Shown here: piece by piece, positions 51,678-60,442 of the stretch
Position numbering within the stretch: position 1 is the stretch's first letter
Layout of the letters: every line of letters starts with the position of its first letter
Origin: Kiloniellaceae bacterium
Lineage (GTDB): Bacteria > Pseudomonadota > Alphaproteobacteria > Kiloniellales > J153
Direction: 5' to 3'
Length of the DNA stretch: 64,000 bases
Assembly: GCA_021776135.1 (NCBI GenBank)
Contig: JAJFGL010000068.1
Span: 1 to 64,000 of the forward strand
Made by a program: the position numbers and the translations under genes
The notes under the pieces: generated by a model
What the model was told of the DNA's origin: nothing
What the model saw: the letters and a program-made list of their open reading frames with translations, nothing else
Databases searched by the model: none

Positions 51678-53083
51678 TTTAGGATGTGTCCATAGGCGCC
51701 GGCCGAGGGTTCCAAATCGACGGCGCTCAAGGCCGCGCCCGATTCTTCTTGCACCGTCCCCGATGCCGGCGCCTCGGTAAGCCCGTAGAGCCAGAGGTCC
51801 AGTTCGGACGGTGGAATTAAATTATCCGCCGGGGTGGCGAGCGCGCCGGCCGGAGCCGGACGTACCAAGTGGGGCTCGACAACGATAACCAACTCGCTTT
51901 CGTTGCGCTGATACTCGCTGCTGCGAAACAGGGCGCCGAGAATGGGGACATCGCCCAGCAAGGGCACTTGGCGAACCGCGTCGCGGAAATCTTCTTGCAA
52001 AAGCCCGGCGATGGCGAAGGTCTGACCGTCGCGCAATTCGACCGTGGTTGTCGCCCGGCGCGTGGTTAGGCCCGGCGTCCCGTTCACGGAAACCGAAAAG
52101 TCGAGGGCGCTAACCTCGGGACTCACCACCATGTTGATCAAGCCATCGTCCAAAACCGTCGGCGTGAAGGAGAGCGAGATACCGAATTCCTTAAACTCGA
52201 CGGTGATCGCCGCATCGCCTGTCGCGGATGCGCCGCTTTGCGCGACTTCGATGGGGAATTCGCCGCCGGCGAGAAAACTGGCGGTATCTCCCGACAAGGC
52301 GATCAGAGTTGGCTCGGCCAGGGTCTTGGCCATGCCCTTGGATTCGAGAGCTTCGAAGAGCAAGCGCAAATTCGCGGCCCCGAATGTGCCCGAGAACAGA
52401 CCCGTCCCAAAGGCATCGGCGGCGAGGTTACCGCCGAAGGCATCGCCCGAGGAAAAACTAAAATCGCCATTGAAAATATCGAAATTAAGGCCGAGACGCT
52501 TGAGCGCGTTGCGTGACACCTCGACAAAGCGCACCTTCAGCATGACCTGCTGGCTTCCGCGCACGGAAAGAAAACTAAGCACCTGTCCGGGCGCGAAGCC
52601 TTCGGCGAGGGCGACGACCTTGGCCATGCGTCCGGCGCTGGAAACCGATCCGTTGAGAACCAGGGAACCGTTCAGGGCCAGGACTTCGATTTCCTCGCCC
52701 GGCACCAAGTGGCGCAGTTTATCCGACAGGCCGGCGGTATCGGGACCGACAACCACATCCATGACCGCGAGCAGGGACTTGTCGCGGCCATAAACCATCA
52801 GGCTGGTCGACCCGGCCGCCTTGCCCAGGATATAAATCGAACGGTCGCTCAGAGCCATGACGTCGGCGATATCGGCGTTGCCGATCAGAAGGTCCGCGAA
52901 GGGAACGTCGAGGCGAAGAATTTGCGACTTGTCCATGGGCACGCTCAACTCGCCCGCGTGCATGGAATCGTCGCTGAGCAGAAGTGTCGCGGCGAGTCCC
53001 GGCGCGGGCGCGCCTGTCAGGGCCGTGCAAAGAGCGATCCCGCCTAGAACGCGCCGCCAGATATGGGAAAGAGCCGCGATCAT
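51674..53083 (-). CDS. cpaC: Tad pilus secretin CpaC/RcpA
   Basis: Outer-membrane secretin of 469 residues. Signal peptide (about 1-35; IALCTALTGAPAPGLAA), N-terminal secretin-associated domain (LRLDVPFADLLIGNADIADV, IYILGKAAGSTSLMVYG), BON-like region, then the secretin domain: VMLKVRFVEVSRNALKRLGL, FEALESKGMAKTLAEPTLIA, SGDTASFLAGGEFPIEV and VRQVPLLGDVPILGALFRSS. ATG 53083 overlaps the cpaB stop (ATGA); the longer frame to 53428 is a shadow of cpaB. It forms the pilus exit pore. Confidence 0.95.
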   Translation of the reverse strand: MIAALSHIWRRVLGGIALCTALTGAPAPGLAATLLLSDDSMHAGELSVPMDKSQILRLDVPFADLLIGNADIADVMALSDRSIYILGKAAGSTSLMVYGRDKSLLAVMDVVVGPDTAGLSDKLRHLVPGEEIEVLALNGSLVLNGSVSSAGRMAKVVALAEGFAPGQVLSFLSVRGSQQVMLKVRFVEVSRNALKRLGLNFDIFNGDFSFSSGDAFGGNLAADAFGTGLFSGTFGAANLRLLFEALESKGMAKTLAEPTLIALSGDTASFLAGGEFPIEVAQSGASATGDAAITVEFKEFGISLSFTPTVLDDGLINMVVSPEVSALDFSVSVNGTPGLTTRRATTTVELRDGQTFAIAGLLQEDFRDAVRQVPLLGDVPILGALFRSSEYQRNESELVIVVEPHLVRPAPAGALATPADNLIPPSELDLWLYGLTEAPASGTVQEESGAALSAVDLEPSAGAYGHILK

Positions 53084-54012
53084 TTCGGCCACCCCAGAAC
53101 TCCGCGCGCGGTTTCCGGCGCGACCGAATATCGCGTCGCCTCCAAGCCCCGGAATACCCGTATCGCGGACCCGGAAATTACCGGCGGCGCGGCCGGGGGA
53201 AGCGGCGTCAAACCGGCCTTGAGCGGTTTTTCCCGCTCCCAAGAAGCCTCGGCCAGAAACCCGGCGGGCAGATCGCGGGACGATATCCGGCGGCCCGTTC
53301 CCGCCTCCCCGCCTTTCACGCCCCGCAGCGCCAAGGACAAGGTGCCGATTTTCTGCGCGAGTGAGAGCTTCTGGGCATCTTCCACCGAAACCTCGAGCGT
53401 GACCGAGCGCGCCGGCCGTTTCGGCCAAGATGCGCCGCCCGCATCCCGGTCGAGGCCCAAAACCCGAATGTTGCGCAGCAAGATGTCGGAGAGCAGAACC
53501 CCTTCCCGCCCTTGGGAGGATACGCTGCGCGCGATCAGAACATCGACCCGGTCGCCGGGGCCGATTAAAGCCGCCATTTCCGGTGCGCCGCTCATGCTGA
53601 CTGTCGTCGCGCGCATGCCGGGGGCGATAGTGGCGGCCAGGCGGACAGCCGCGCCAAAGCCGGTTAACTTACTGGTCAAAACCGGCTCGTTAACTTCGAT
53701 CGGGCGCATCACGATGGGCACGGAACCGCCGGGCTTAGCGGCCAGGGGCTTAAGCTCATGCAAGGCGCCGGGCGGCACCGCCGATTTGGGCCAAGCGGTA
53801 AGCTTGATGTCCTCCGGACTCAGCTTATGGCCATAGCCTAGAGGCCGGGCGGCAACCACAACCTGAATAGCCTCAAGCCCCGCGTCCGTTTGGGCGGCCG
53901 TGGCGGCAGCTTGCGGAACTTGGCGGGAAGTCAGCCAAGCATGCGCCAAGGCGACCGAGATTCCGGCAAAACCCAAAGCCACGGCAATTGAAATCAAAGC
54001 GCGCGCTTGCAT
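53080..54012 (-). CDS. cpaB: Tad pilus assembly protein CpaB/RcpC
   Basis: Periplasmic/inner-membrane protein of 310 residues with an N-terminal signal anchor (MQARALISIAVALGFAGISV) and a SAF domain (about 48-115; IQVVVAARPLGYGHKLSPED). The RcpC domain follows: ALIGPGDRVDVLIARSVSSQ and DILLRNIRVLGLDRDAG. Length and order fit CpaB. It lies 24 bp after the flp gene and overlaps cpaC by 4 bp. Confidence 0.95.
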   Translation of the reverse strand: MQARALISIAVALGFAGISVALAHAWLTSRQVPQAAATAAQTDAGLEAIQVVVAARPLGYGHKLSPEDIKLTAWPKSAVPPGALHELKPLAAKPGGSVPIVMRPIEVNEPVLTSKLTGFGAAVRLAATIAPGMRATTVSMSGAPEMAALIGPGDRVDVLIARSVSSQGREGVLLSDILLRNIRVLGLDRDAGGASWPKRPARSVTLEVSVEDAQKLSLAQKIGTLSLALRGVKGGEAGTGRRISSRDLPAGFLAEASWEREKPLKAGLTPLPPAAPPVISGSAIRVFRGLEATRYSVAPETARGVLGWPK

Positions 54013-54036
54013 CTTGAATCGCCCAAGCCGTGACGG

Positions 54037-54237
54037 CTATTGCTGTATGCAATTGGTGTCGATGCCACTTATGCAGTTAGCGGCCTCGGTCATCTCGCCG
54101 GAGATCGACCTGCTTAGCGTCCCTGCAGCCAACACGATGCCGCCGCCTATAACGGCGAGCAAAAGTGCATATTCAACCGAGGAAATACCCCGGCAGTCTC
54201 CCAAGGCACGACGTAGATAATTTCCAATTTCGGTCAT
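54037..54237 (-). CDS. flp: Flp-type major pilin
   Basis: Pilin precursor of 66 residues from ATG 54237. The leader ends at the glycine of GDCRG, and the mature part begins ISSVEYALLLAVIGGGIVLA with Glu5-Tyr6, the Flp signature recognised by prepilin peptidase. Two cysteines in ANCISGIDTNCIQQ may form a C-terminal disulfide loop, which is less common in Flp pilins. It is the first gene of the tad operon; a longer frame to 54327 is not needed. Confidence 0.93.
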   Translation of the reverse strand: MTEIGNYLRRALGDCRGISSVEYALLLAVIGGGIVLAAGTLSRSISGEMTEAANCISGIDTNCIQQ

Positions 54238-54731
54238 AGATTTTACCCCTGTTGCCCAATCCCGTATTCCCCGGCCCGGCATGGCGCCAAGCATAGCGCC
54301 AGTTTCGGTGCCTTGACCTTCGTCCAAGCCGCCTTAGGGATCGCCCACTACCCAGATCCCAAACGCAGCCCGGAAATTGGCCATTCTGAGGATCATAAAA
54401 CCACCAGCGTTATTTCAGCGTTATCGCTGGCGCGTGACGTCTGGGGGGAGTCTTTCTCAACTACCATTAAGTAGAGATCGTATATTATTGTTTTTACTGA
54501 ACTATTCTGAACGTCTGTGCTCGTCGCGCAGTCGGCGTAAGCAGCGTCAAAACCAGGCCCCGCCCCGGTAAGGCGAAGTTAACGGCGATCTGCTTTCCTT
54601 CCCCTCTCTAGTCCCGAGAGGTTGCCGCGCTTGAAACTCATGTCCCTGCTTGTTTCCATGCCGGCGCGCCTAGGCGGAGCTATCCCGCCCAAGCCCCGGT
54701 ATCTGGTTGTCGGCGCAAATATAGGCGGATC
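54238..54731. other. Intergenic region between flp and galE (494 bp)
   Basis: Divergent control region. CAGCGTTAT occurs twice (54405-54413, 54416-54424), bracketed by CCAGCG (54404-54409) and CGCTGG (54425-54430), a possible operator. The part 54460-54530 is A+T-rich and likely contains a promoter. A sigma-54-like string toward flp near 54301-54287 was considered weak. No gene with convincing coding character was found. Confidence 0.5.
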
Positions 54732-55724
54732 ATGAGTGAGCACACTCCGGTCCTGATCACCGGCGGCGCCGGTTACATCGGCAGTCACGCCGTCCTAGCC
54801 TTCGGCGCGGCCGGCCACCCGGTCGTGGTTCTGGACGACCTCTCCACCGGCCGGCGCGAGGCGGTAGCGGGCGAGGTTCCCTTCGTGACCGGCGACGCGG
54901 GCGATATGAACTTGGTGGCCAAGACCATTCGCGCGCACGATATCGGCGCGGTCGTGCATTTCGCGGGCAGCATCGTGGTGCCGGAATCGGTCGCCGATCC
55001 GTTAAAATATTATCGCAACAACACCGGCGTCAGCCGCAACCTGATCCAAGCCTGTGTCGATACGGGGGTGCGCCATTTCATCTTTTCATCGACCGCTGCC
55101 GTGTACGGTATTCCCGATACCGTGCCCGTGCTCGAGGTCATGCCGGCCGCACCGATCAACCCTTACGGAACCTCGAAGCTGATGACCGAATGGGTGCTGC
55201 GCGATACCGCCGCCGCGCACGATTTCAACTACGTCGCCCTGCGCTATTTCAATGTCGCCGGCGCGGACCCGCAAGGGCGTAGCGGTCAATATTCGCTTAA
55301 CCCGACTCACCTGATCGAGGTTGCCGTGAAGGCCGCCTTGGGATTGCGGGACAACGTGGAAATTTTCGGCGACGATTTCGATACCCCGGATGGGACCGGC
55401 GTCCGGGACTACATCCATGTCGCGGACTTGGCCGAGGCCCACGTTCTTGCCGTGCGTCATCTCTTGGGGGGTGGACGGACCGCCGTGCTTAACCTGGGCA
55501 ACCAACGCGGATTTTCGGTTCGCGAAGTGATCGAGACGGTTCAGCGTATCTCTGGCCGCGCCTTCACGGTCAAGACCGGCCCCCGGCGCGCCGGCGATCC
55601 GGCATGCCTGATCGCGGATGCCTCAAGCGCGCGGCGTCTGCTTGGCTGGCGTCCGCAGCGCGCGGAACTTGACACGCAGGTTGGCAATGCCTGGCGATGG
55701 CAGCTAAATCGATCGAAGCTGTAG
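54732..55724 (+). CDS. galE: UDP-glucose 4-epimerase
   Basis: Interconverts UDP-glucose and UDP-galactose for polysaccharide synthesis. The 330-residue protein of the extended short-chain dehydrogenase type has the NAD motif ITGGAGYIGSHAVLAF, HFAGSIVVPESV, SSTAAVYG, the catalytic pair YGTSK and RYFNVAGADPQG, then VRDYIHVADLAEAHVLA. All fit bacterial GalE. It stands alone, with the ThDP enzyme gene convergent 25 bp away. Confidence 0.95.
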   Translation: MSEHTPVLITGGAGYIGSHAVLAFGAAGHPVVVLDDLSTGRREAVAGEVPFVTGDAGDMNLVAKTIRAHDIGAVVHFAGSIVVPESVADPLKYYRNNTGVSRNLIQACVDTGVRHFIFSSTAAVYGIPDTVPVLEVMPAAPINPYGTSKLMTEWVLRDTAAAHDFNYVALRYFNVAGADPQGRSGQYSLNPTHLIEVAVKAALGLRDNVEIFGDDFDTPDGTGVRDYIHVADLAEAHVLAVRHLLGGGRTAVLNLGNQRGFSVREVIETVQRISGRAFTVKTGPRRAGDPACLIADASSARRLLGWRPQRAELDTQVGNAWRWQLNRSKL

Positions 55725-55749
55725 GCGCCACGACTGGAGCCCTTTCCGA

Positions 55750-57465
55750 TCACGATATCCATTCGCTGACCGGCGCTTTGGCGTCTTGCAGCGGTTGAGA
55801 GATCACGTCGACAAGCGTCGGCCCATCGTACTCGACCGCCAGCTTGAGAACCCGCCCTAGGTCGGCAGGATCTTCAACCCGCCAGCTTTTGACGCCAAAG
55901 GCCGCGGCGACCGCCGCATGGTCGGTACGATCGAAATCGACGGAATAATAACGCTCGCCGAAACTTGCTTTCTGGCCGGCCTTGATCCAACCGTAGGCAC
56001 TATTGGAGAACACCAGAAAGGTAATCGGCAGCTTAAGCCGGGTGACGGTCTCTAGCTCCCCAAGCGTGAAGCCGAAACTGCCGTCGCCCATGGCCGCGAC
56101 GATCTTGGAATCCGGCCGTCCGATCTGGGCCCCAACCGCCGCCGGCAGGGCATAGCCCAGGGCGCCATGGGCGCGGTTGGAAATAAAATACCGCCCGGCC
56201 CGGGGGAATTTATAGAAAGCGGAAAAGTAGGGGCACGGGGTTCCGGGGTCGGCGACAATCACCGCATCGGGGGGCAAGACCCGGTTCAATTCGGCGACCG
56301 TCCGCTCCGGCTTGATCGGCCTGTCGCCGCTGGCCGCCAGTTCGCCGAAGGCCGCGAACTTTACCGCCAAGGCCGCCGCAACTTTTTCCGCGCCGCCGAA
56401 ATCTATCCGCTCCGTGCCCATGGCCTCGAAGGCGAGGTTCAAGGCTTCGAAGGCCAGGCGAAGGTCCGACACCACCCCAACGTCGGTGCGGTAATTGGCC
56501 GATATGACCATGGGATCGCTGTCCATATGCACGACTTTCACGCCCCGTGCCGGCGTGCGCCAGCGTTCCGTGGTCACCGAGCCGGCCCGGCAACCGGCGA
56601 ACACGATAAGGTCCGCCGCGTCGATAACCGCACGGGTGGCCGGCACGCCGCCGTTCGATCCAACGACGCCGAGATGATTGACATGCGTGTCCGCCATGCT
56701 GCCCTGGCCGCTGACCGTGGTCGCGACGGCGAGGTTCAGGCGTTCCGCCACCGCCTGCAAGGCCGCCTCCGCCCCGGCGAGCACCACGCCGCCGCCGCAG
56801 ACCATGACCGGATTCTTGGCTGCGGCTATGGCCTCGGCGGCCGCTTCGATCGCCTTGGGGTCGGGGGCGCCCGGCCAGGCCGGAAAGCGCGCGAACTCGG
56901 CTTGGGCCCAGATATCTTCGGCATCCACGGGGGCACGTTGCACATCGATGGGCAATCCTAAGTGCGCCGCCCCAGGGCGCCCGGTGGTGGCGGCCCGGAA
57001 CGCCGTCCGCACCATGTTGGGCAATCGCGCCGCATCCCCGATGACCCCGTTCCACTTGGTCAGAGGCCGAAACAGGGCGGTCTGGTCAAGCTCCGTCAAG
57101 GGGTAGCGCCCCCAAGACGCAACCGCTACGTCCGATGTGATAGACAGTAGGGCGATCGAGGAATCGTTCGCCTCGACAACCCCCGGCAGGATATAGGTGG
57201 CGCCGCCGCCGCTTGGCCCTTCGCAGACCCCGACGCGCCCGGTGACCCGCGCATAGGCATCCGCCATATAGGCCGCGCAACGCTCGTCGCGGGTCGAAAT
57301 ATGCCGTATGCCGTGATCGAGCCGGAAAAGGGCATCGTAGAATGGCAGGGAGGTATCCCCGCACAGGCCGAATATATGCTTCACGCCATGGGCTTGAAGC
57401 ATACGCACCATGGCCTCGGCGCCGGTCAGGGCATTGCCGTGAGTTCGCAGAGGTCTAGTCTCCAA
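55750..57465 (-). CDS. ThDP-dependent enzyme, acetolactate synthase-like
   Basis: Thiamine-diphosphate enzyme of 571 residues with three domains. N-terminal Pyr domain: ALTGAEAMVRMLQAHGVKHI and the activating glutamate in TRDERCAAYMADAYARVTG. Middle domain: NPVMVCGGGVVLAGAEAAL. C-terminal PP domain: MGDGSFGFTLGELETVTRL to FSNSAYGWIK, the GDG...N cofactor motif. The overall type is IlvB-like, but the segment EGPSGGGATYILPGVVEAND differs from housekeeping acetolactate synthase, and no small subunit follows. Start is TTG at 57465 preceded by AAAGGGA; it overlaps asmA by 11 bp. Substrate unknown. Confidence 0.85.
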   Translation of the reverse strand: METRPLRTHGNALTGAEAMVRMLQAHGVKHIFGLCGDTSLPFYDALFRLDHGIRHISTRDERCAAYMADAYARVTGRVGVCEGPSGGGATYILPGVVEANDSSIALLSITSDVAVASWGRYPLTELDQTALFRPLTKWNGVIGDAARLPNMVRTAFRAATTGRPGAAHLGLPIDVQRAPVDAEDIWAQAEFARFPAWPGAPDPKAIEAAAEAIAAAKNPVMVCGGGVVLAGAEAALQAVAERLNLAVATTVSGQGSMADTHVNHLGVVGSNGGVPATRAVIDAADLIVFAGCRAGSVTTERWRTPARGVKVVHMDSDPMVISANYRTDVGVVSDLRLAFEALNLAFEAMGTERIDFGGAEKVAAALAVKFAAFGELAASGDRPIKPERTVAELNRVLPPDAVIVADPGTPCPYFSAFYKFPRAGRYFISNRAHGALGYALPAAVGAQIGRPDSKIVAAMGDGSFGFTLGELETVTRLKLPITFLVFSNSAYGWIKAGQKASFGERYYSVDFDRTDHAAVAAAFGVKSWRVEDPADLGRVLKLAVEYDGPTLVDVISQPLQDAKAPVSEWIS

Positions 57466-59560
57466 AAATCCCTTTCAGGAGTTTTTTCGCATCCGGTAGC
57501 GCGCCGCCCCCTTCTTGGGAACCATCGGCTTCCGGCTTGGCGATCCCTTTCAGAACATCGCCTAGACCGCCGCCCTTCTTCAAATCCTTGACCGTATCCT
57601 TGATCCCCTCCAGGGCCTTGCCAGGATCTTTCACCAGATCCCCGACCAAACCGGCCAAGTCGGGCCGGTAGCTGATATCGTGCCACGGTCCCTCGACGAT
57701 GACCGGAACCGTCAGGCCCTTGGCGCCGGTATCACCGCCCTGGCCTTCCAGGCTGGCCACGACTTTCGGCTCCAGACGGTAATTCACGGTTCGCTTGGGT
57801 AAATCGGATGACCCCTTGCCGGACAACCGAACCAAGGGGTTCAGCATCAGCAAGTCGTTGTTTTGAAGAATCCCCTTGGTAATCGTGAAGGTCCCCGACA
57901 GTTCCGCGAAGTCGGTCTTTTGGGCCTTACCGTTGTCACCCAGGAAGGCCGATTGCACGTTGCGGACCATGCCCGCCAAATCGATGCCTTCGATCGCGCC
58001 GTTGACGAATTTAACCGCGCCCTTGCCGTTGAGGGCGCCGACCATCTCCTTCTGGCTGCGCCCCTTGGCGGTGACCGCGATATCCATGCGCCCGGTGCCC
58101 GAAAGACGGTCGAAACCGGCGGCGTCGGTCAGCAGCGGCTTGGCCTGAATACCTTCCATGACAAAACTTTTTGTCAGCTTTGGCACCGCGCCCCGTGCAT
58201 CCAGGGCGATCTTGCCCTTGCCGGCGCCGCCATAGAGCGCGAGTTCGGTCAGGTCGAGGTTAAGCAACCCATCCTTGAGGGCGACAACCAGGGCGGAGCG
58301 CCCGACCTTGATCTCTTGAACCAGGATCTCGCCGACGCTCAGGGCGAAGTCCACGTTGGCGGCCTTGAGTCCTTCGAGGGCCAGGGGCTCGTCGCTCCAT
58401 TCGCCCGGTCCCGCCGCCGCGCTGGTAGCGGCCGGCGCGCTGGTAGCGGCCGGCGCGCTGGCGCCGCCGCTTGAAGAGCCACCGGCGGTTGCGCCTTGCG
58501 CTTCTTGCGCGGGCGGCATGTAAATATTGAGGTCGATCTTGTCGATATCCAGCCGGCCCTTGAGGCTGGGCCTCTTGCCGCCGATATCCGCGCTCAGATC
58601 GCCGGTCATTTTCATCTCGTCGAGGCCGATACTGGCCTCGGAGAAAGCGAAGACCTTGTCGGTCGCGGCGATCTTGCCCTTGATCCGCAGCGGCCCCAAG
58701 CCCTTGCCCGGCGCCTCCAAGGGATTCCCGGTCCAGGACGCCAGGTTTCTGATCGAGGGCACATCGAGATCGATTTCACCGTCTATCTTCGGTGGCGCTG
58801 ATTTTGTCACGCTACCTTTATAGCCCAGCTTAACCGGGTTCGATTCGAGCGACAAAGCGAGCGGCGTTGTCCGCCCGGCCATCAAACCGCGCAGATTTTC
58901 GGTCTCGAAATTCAAACTCAAGGTTTCGCCGTTCCAGACCAAAGACCCCTCCGCCCGCACGGCGCTATCGAGGTCGGGCAGCGACAGCTTCATTTGGATT
59001 TCGGAAATTGCGACGGACTCGCCGCCGCGCGCATCCCGGTAAGTCACCAAACCGTCCACGAGCCGCACATCGCCCAGGCTGATTTCGGGCAGCGCGGTCA
59101 TGCCGTCGCCGGTGCTTGGCGCCGCGCTATCGCCACCGCCTTGCGCGGCCGAAGATGTGCTCCCGGCGCCGGCCACGTCGAATTGCCAATTCGGACGGCC
59201 GTTCTTATCGATCTCCAAATTAATCACCGGGCTGTCCAGAACGAAACTATCGACCTTGACCTCGCCGGAGAGCAGCGGCCAAATCTGCAACTGCAAAATC
59301 AGTTCCTTCAGGGTCGCCATCTGCGGCGTCGCGGCCCCCGGCGCGTTGGCGAAGGCCACGTCCTCGGCCCGCAGTTCCAGGCGCGGCAGGACCGAGAAGG
59401 CGATATCGCCGTTAAGGCTCAGCTCCCGTCCGGTCGCGTCGCGCGCGGCCTCGACGATTTTTTCCCTATAGGTCTCCGCGGGGATGAGAAACGGCGCGGC
59501 GACGGCCACGATCAGCACAACCGCCACAAGCGTTACTAAGACGAAAATTACCTTTTTCAT
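57455..59560 (-). CDS. AsmA family protein
   Basis: Large envelope protein of 701 residues with an N-terminal membrane anchor (MKKVIFVLVTLVAVVLIVAV) and long beta-rich exported part. Typical AsmA segments: DATGRELSLNGDIAFSVLPR near the start, and FDRLSGTGRMDIAVTAKGRS with FVNGAIEGIDLAGMVRN near the end. AsmA-like proteins are thought to bridge the periplasm and move phospholipids. A proline/alanine linker near residue 370-385 is encoded by an 18-bp tandem repeat. It overlaps the start of the ThDP gene. Confidence 0.92.
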   Translation of the reverse strand: MKKVIFVLVTLVAVVLIVAVAAPFLIPAETYREKIVEAARDATGRELSLNGDIAFSVLPRLELRAEDVAFANAPGAATPQMATLKELILQLQIWPLLSGEVKVDSFVLDSPVINLEIDKNGRPNWQFDVAGAGSTSSAAQGGGDSAAPSTGDGMTALPEISLGDVRLVDGLVTYRDARGGESVAISEIQMKLSLPDLDSAVRAEGSLVWNGETLSLNFETENLRGLMAGRTTPLALSLESNPVKLGYKGSVTKSAPPKIDGEIDLDVPSIRNLASWTGNPLEAPGKGLGPLRIKGKIAATDKVFAFSEASIGLDEMKMTGDLSADIGGKRPSLKGRLDIDKIDLNIYMPPAQEAQGATAGGSSSGGASAPAATSAPAATSAAAGPGEWSDEPLALEGLKAANVDFALSVGEILVQEIKVGRSALVVALKDGLLNLDLTELALYGGAGKGKIALDARGAVPKLTKSFVMEGIQAKPLLTDAAGFDRLSGTGRMDIAVTAKGRSQKEMVGALNGKGAVKFVNGAIEGIDLAGMVRNVQSAFLGDNGKAQKTDFAELSGTFTITKGILQNNDLLMLNPLVRLSGKGSSDLPKRTVNYRLEPKVVASLEGQGGDTGAKGLTVPVIVEGPWHDISYRPDLAGLVGDLVKDPGKALEGIKDTVKDLKKGGGLGDVLKGIAKPEADGSQEGGGALPDAKKLLKGIFGD
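58419..58461. repeat. 18-bp in-frame tandem repeat in asmA
   Basis: GCGCTGGTAGCGGCCGGC occurs at 58419-58436 and 58437-58454, with a partial third copy to 58461. On the coding strand it gives repeats of Ala-Pro-Ala-Ala-Thr-Ser in a flexible linker. Copy number change would lengthen the linker without a frameshift. Confidence 0.85.
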
Positions 59561-59776
59561 CGCGAATGCCCCTTAAAATATCTGCTCAACGCGGTCGCCA
59601 TACCTAACCCAGCATGCCAAGGCCCGCAAGCGTACGATCCTGCATATGGGCCCAAGCCGCGGCGCCCTCAAGGCGTAAATAACAAAGTTCCTTGTCCAAT
59701 CGGGCACGATTCTGCCATGATTCACCGGATAGGTTTGTTTGAACCGCCAGCATCACCGCCGGGGGGCGGCGATATA

Positions 59777-60409
59777 ATGTCAAATCCCATACTTTATGGA
59801 CCGAAATACAGTGCCTACGTCCGCAGCGTTCGCTTGACCTTGGCTGAAAAGGACGTTGTCTGCGACTTTCAAGATGTCGATATATTGGCAGGCGCCCACA
59901 AGGAAGCGGCGCACTTGGCCCGCCATCCCTTCGGAAAAGTTCCCGTCTTCGAGCACGAAGGTTTCGTGTTGTACGAAACCAGCGCCATCATCCGCTATAT
60001 CGATGAGGCGTTTCAAGGTCCGCGCCTGCAACCCGGCGACCCCGGTGGCCGGGCGCGCATGAACCAGTTTTTATGCGTCATCGATTCTTACGCCTACCCC
60101 ACCATGATCAACGGAATTGTGATTCCGCATTTTAGGGCTGCACGCGGCGGCGCGAAGCCCGACGAAGCGGCGATCGAGGCGGCGGTTCCGGCGGCGGGCG
60201 AAGCGCTGGCGGCCATGGAAGCGCTGTTCGTGGGCGAATTCCTGGCCGGCAAGACCCTATCTCTGGCCGATCTGCACTTCGCGCCCATATGCGATTATTT
60301 CCGGCAAACGCCGGAGGGCGAAAGCCTGTTCAGCGGCACGCCGAAATTGAGCCGCTGGTGGTCGACCATGAGCCGGCGGCCAAGCATTGAGGCCACCGCG
60401 CCATCGTGA
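59777..60409 (+). CDS. Glutathione S-transferase family protein
   Basis: GST-fold protein of 210 residues from ATG 59777: N-terminal ILYGPKYSAYVRSVRLTLAE with Ser/Tyr near the active site, FGKVPVFEHEGFVLYETSAI (cis-proline and glutathione site) and IIRYIDEAF, then a helical domain ending GKTLSLADLHFAPICDYF. A longer frame from 59717 adds 20 unsupported residues. The last codons lie in a 14-bp triplicate repeat. The following ABC transporter gene starts 24 bp later on the same strand; the connection may be incidental. Confidence 0.88.
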   Translation: MSNPILYGPKYSAYVRSVRLTLAEKDVVCDFQDVDILAGAHKEAAHLARHPFGKVPVFEHEGFVLYETSAIIRYIDEAFQGPRLQPGDPGGRARMNQFLCVIDSYAYPTMINGIVIPHFRAARGGAKPDEAAIEAAVPAAGEALAAMEALFVGEFLAGKTLSLADLHFAPICDYFRQTPEGESLFSGTPKLSRWWSTMSRRPSIEATAPS

Positions 60410-60442
60410 GAAAGCCATCGTGAGAAAGCTATCGTGAGAAAG
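60401..60442 (+). repeat. Three tandem 14-bp repeats across a stop and a start codon
   Basis: CCATCGTGAGAAAG at 60401-60414 and 60415-60428, then CTATCGTGAGAAAG at 60429-60442. The first copy contains the GST stop (TGA 60407-60409), and the third contains the GTG start (60434) of the binding-protein gene. Because 14 is not a multiple of three, only the third GTGAGAAAG is in frame with that gene. Confidence 0.92.

Noticed and set aside
54287-54301. Sigma-54 promoter for flp
   Set aside because: TGGCGC-N5-TTGG on the minus strand resembles the -24/-12 pattern but lacks the essential GC at -12.
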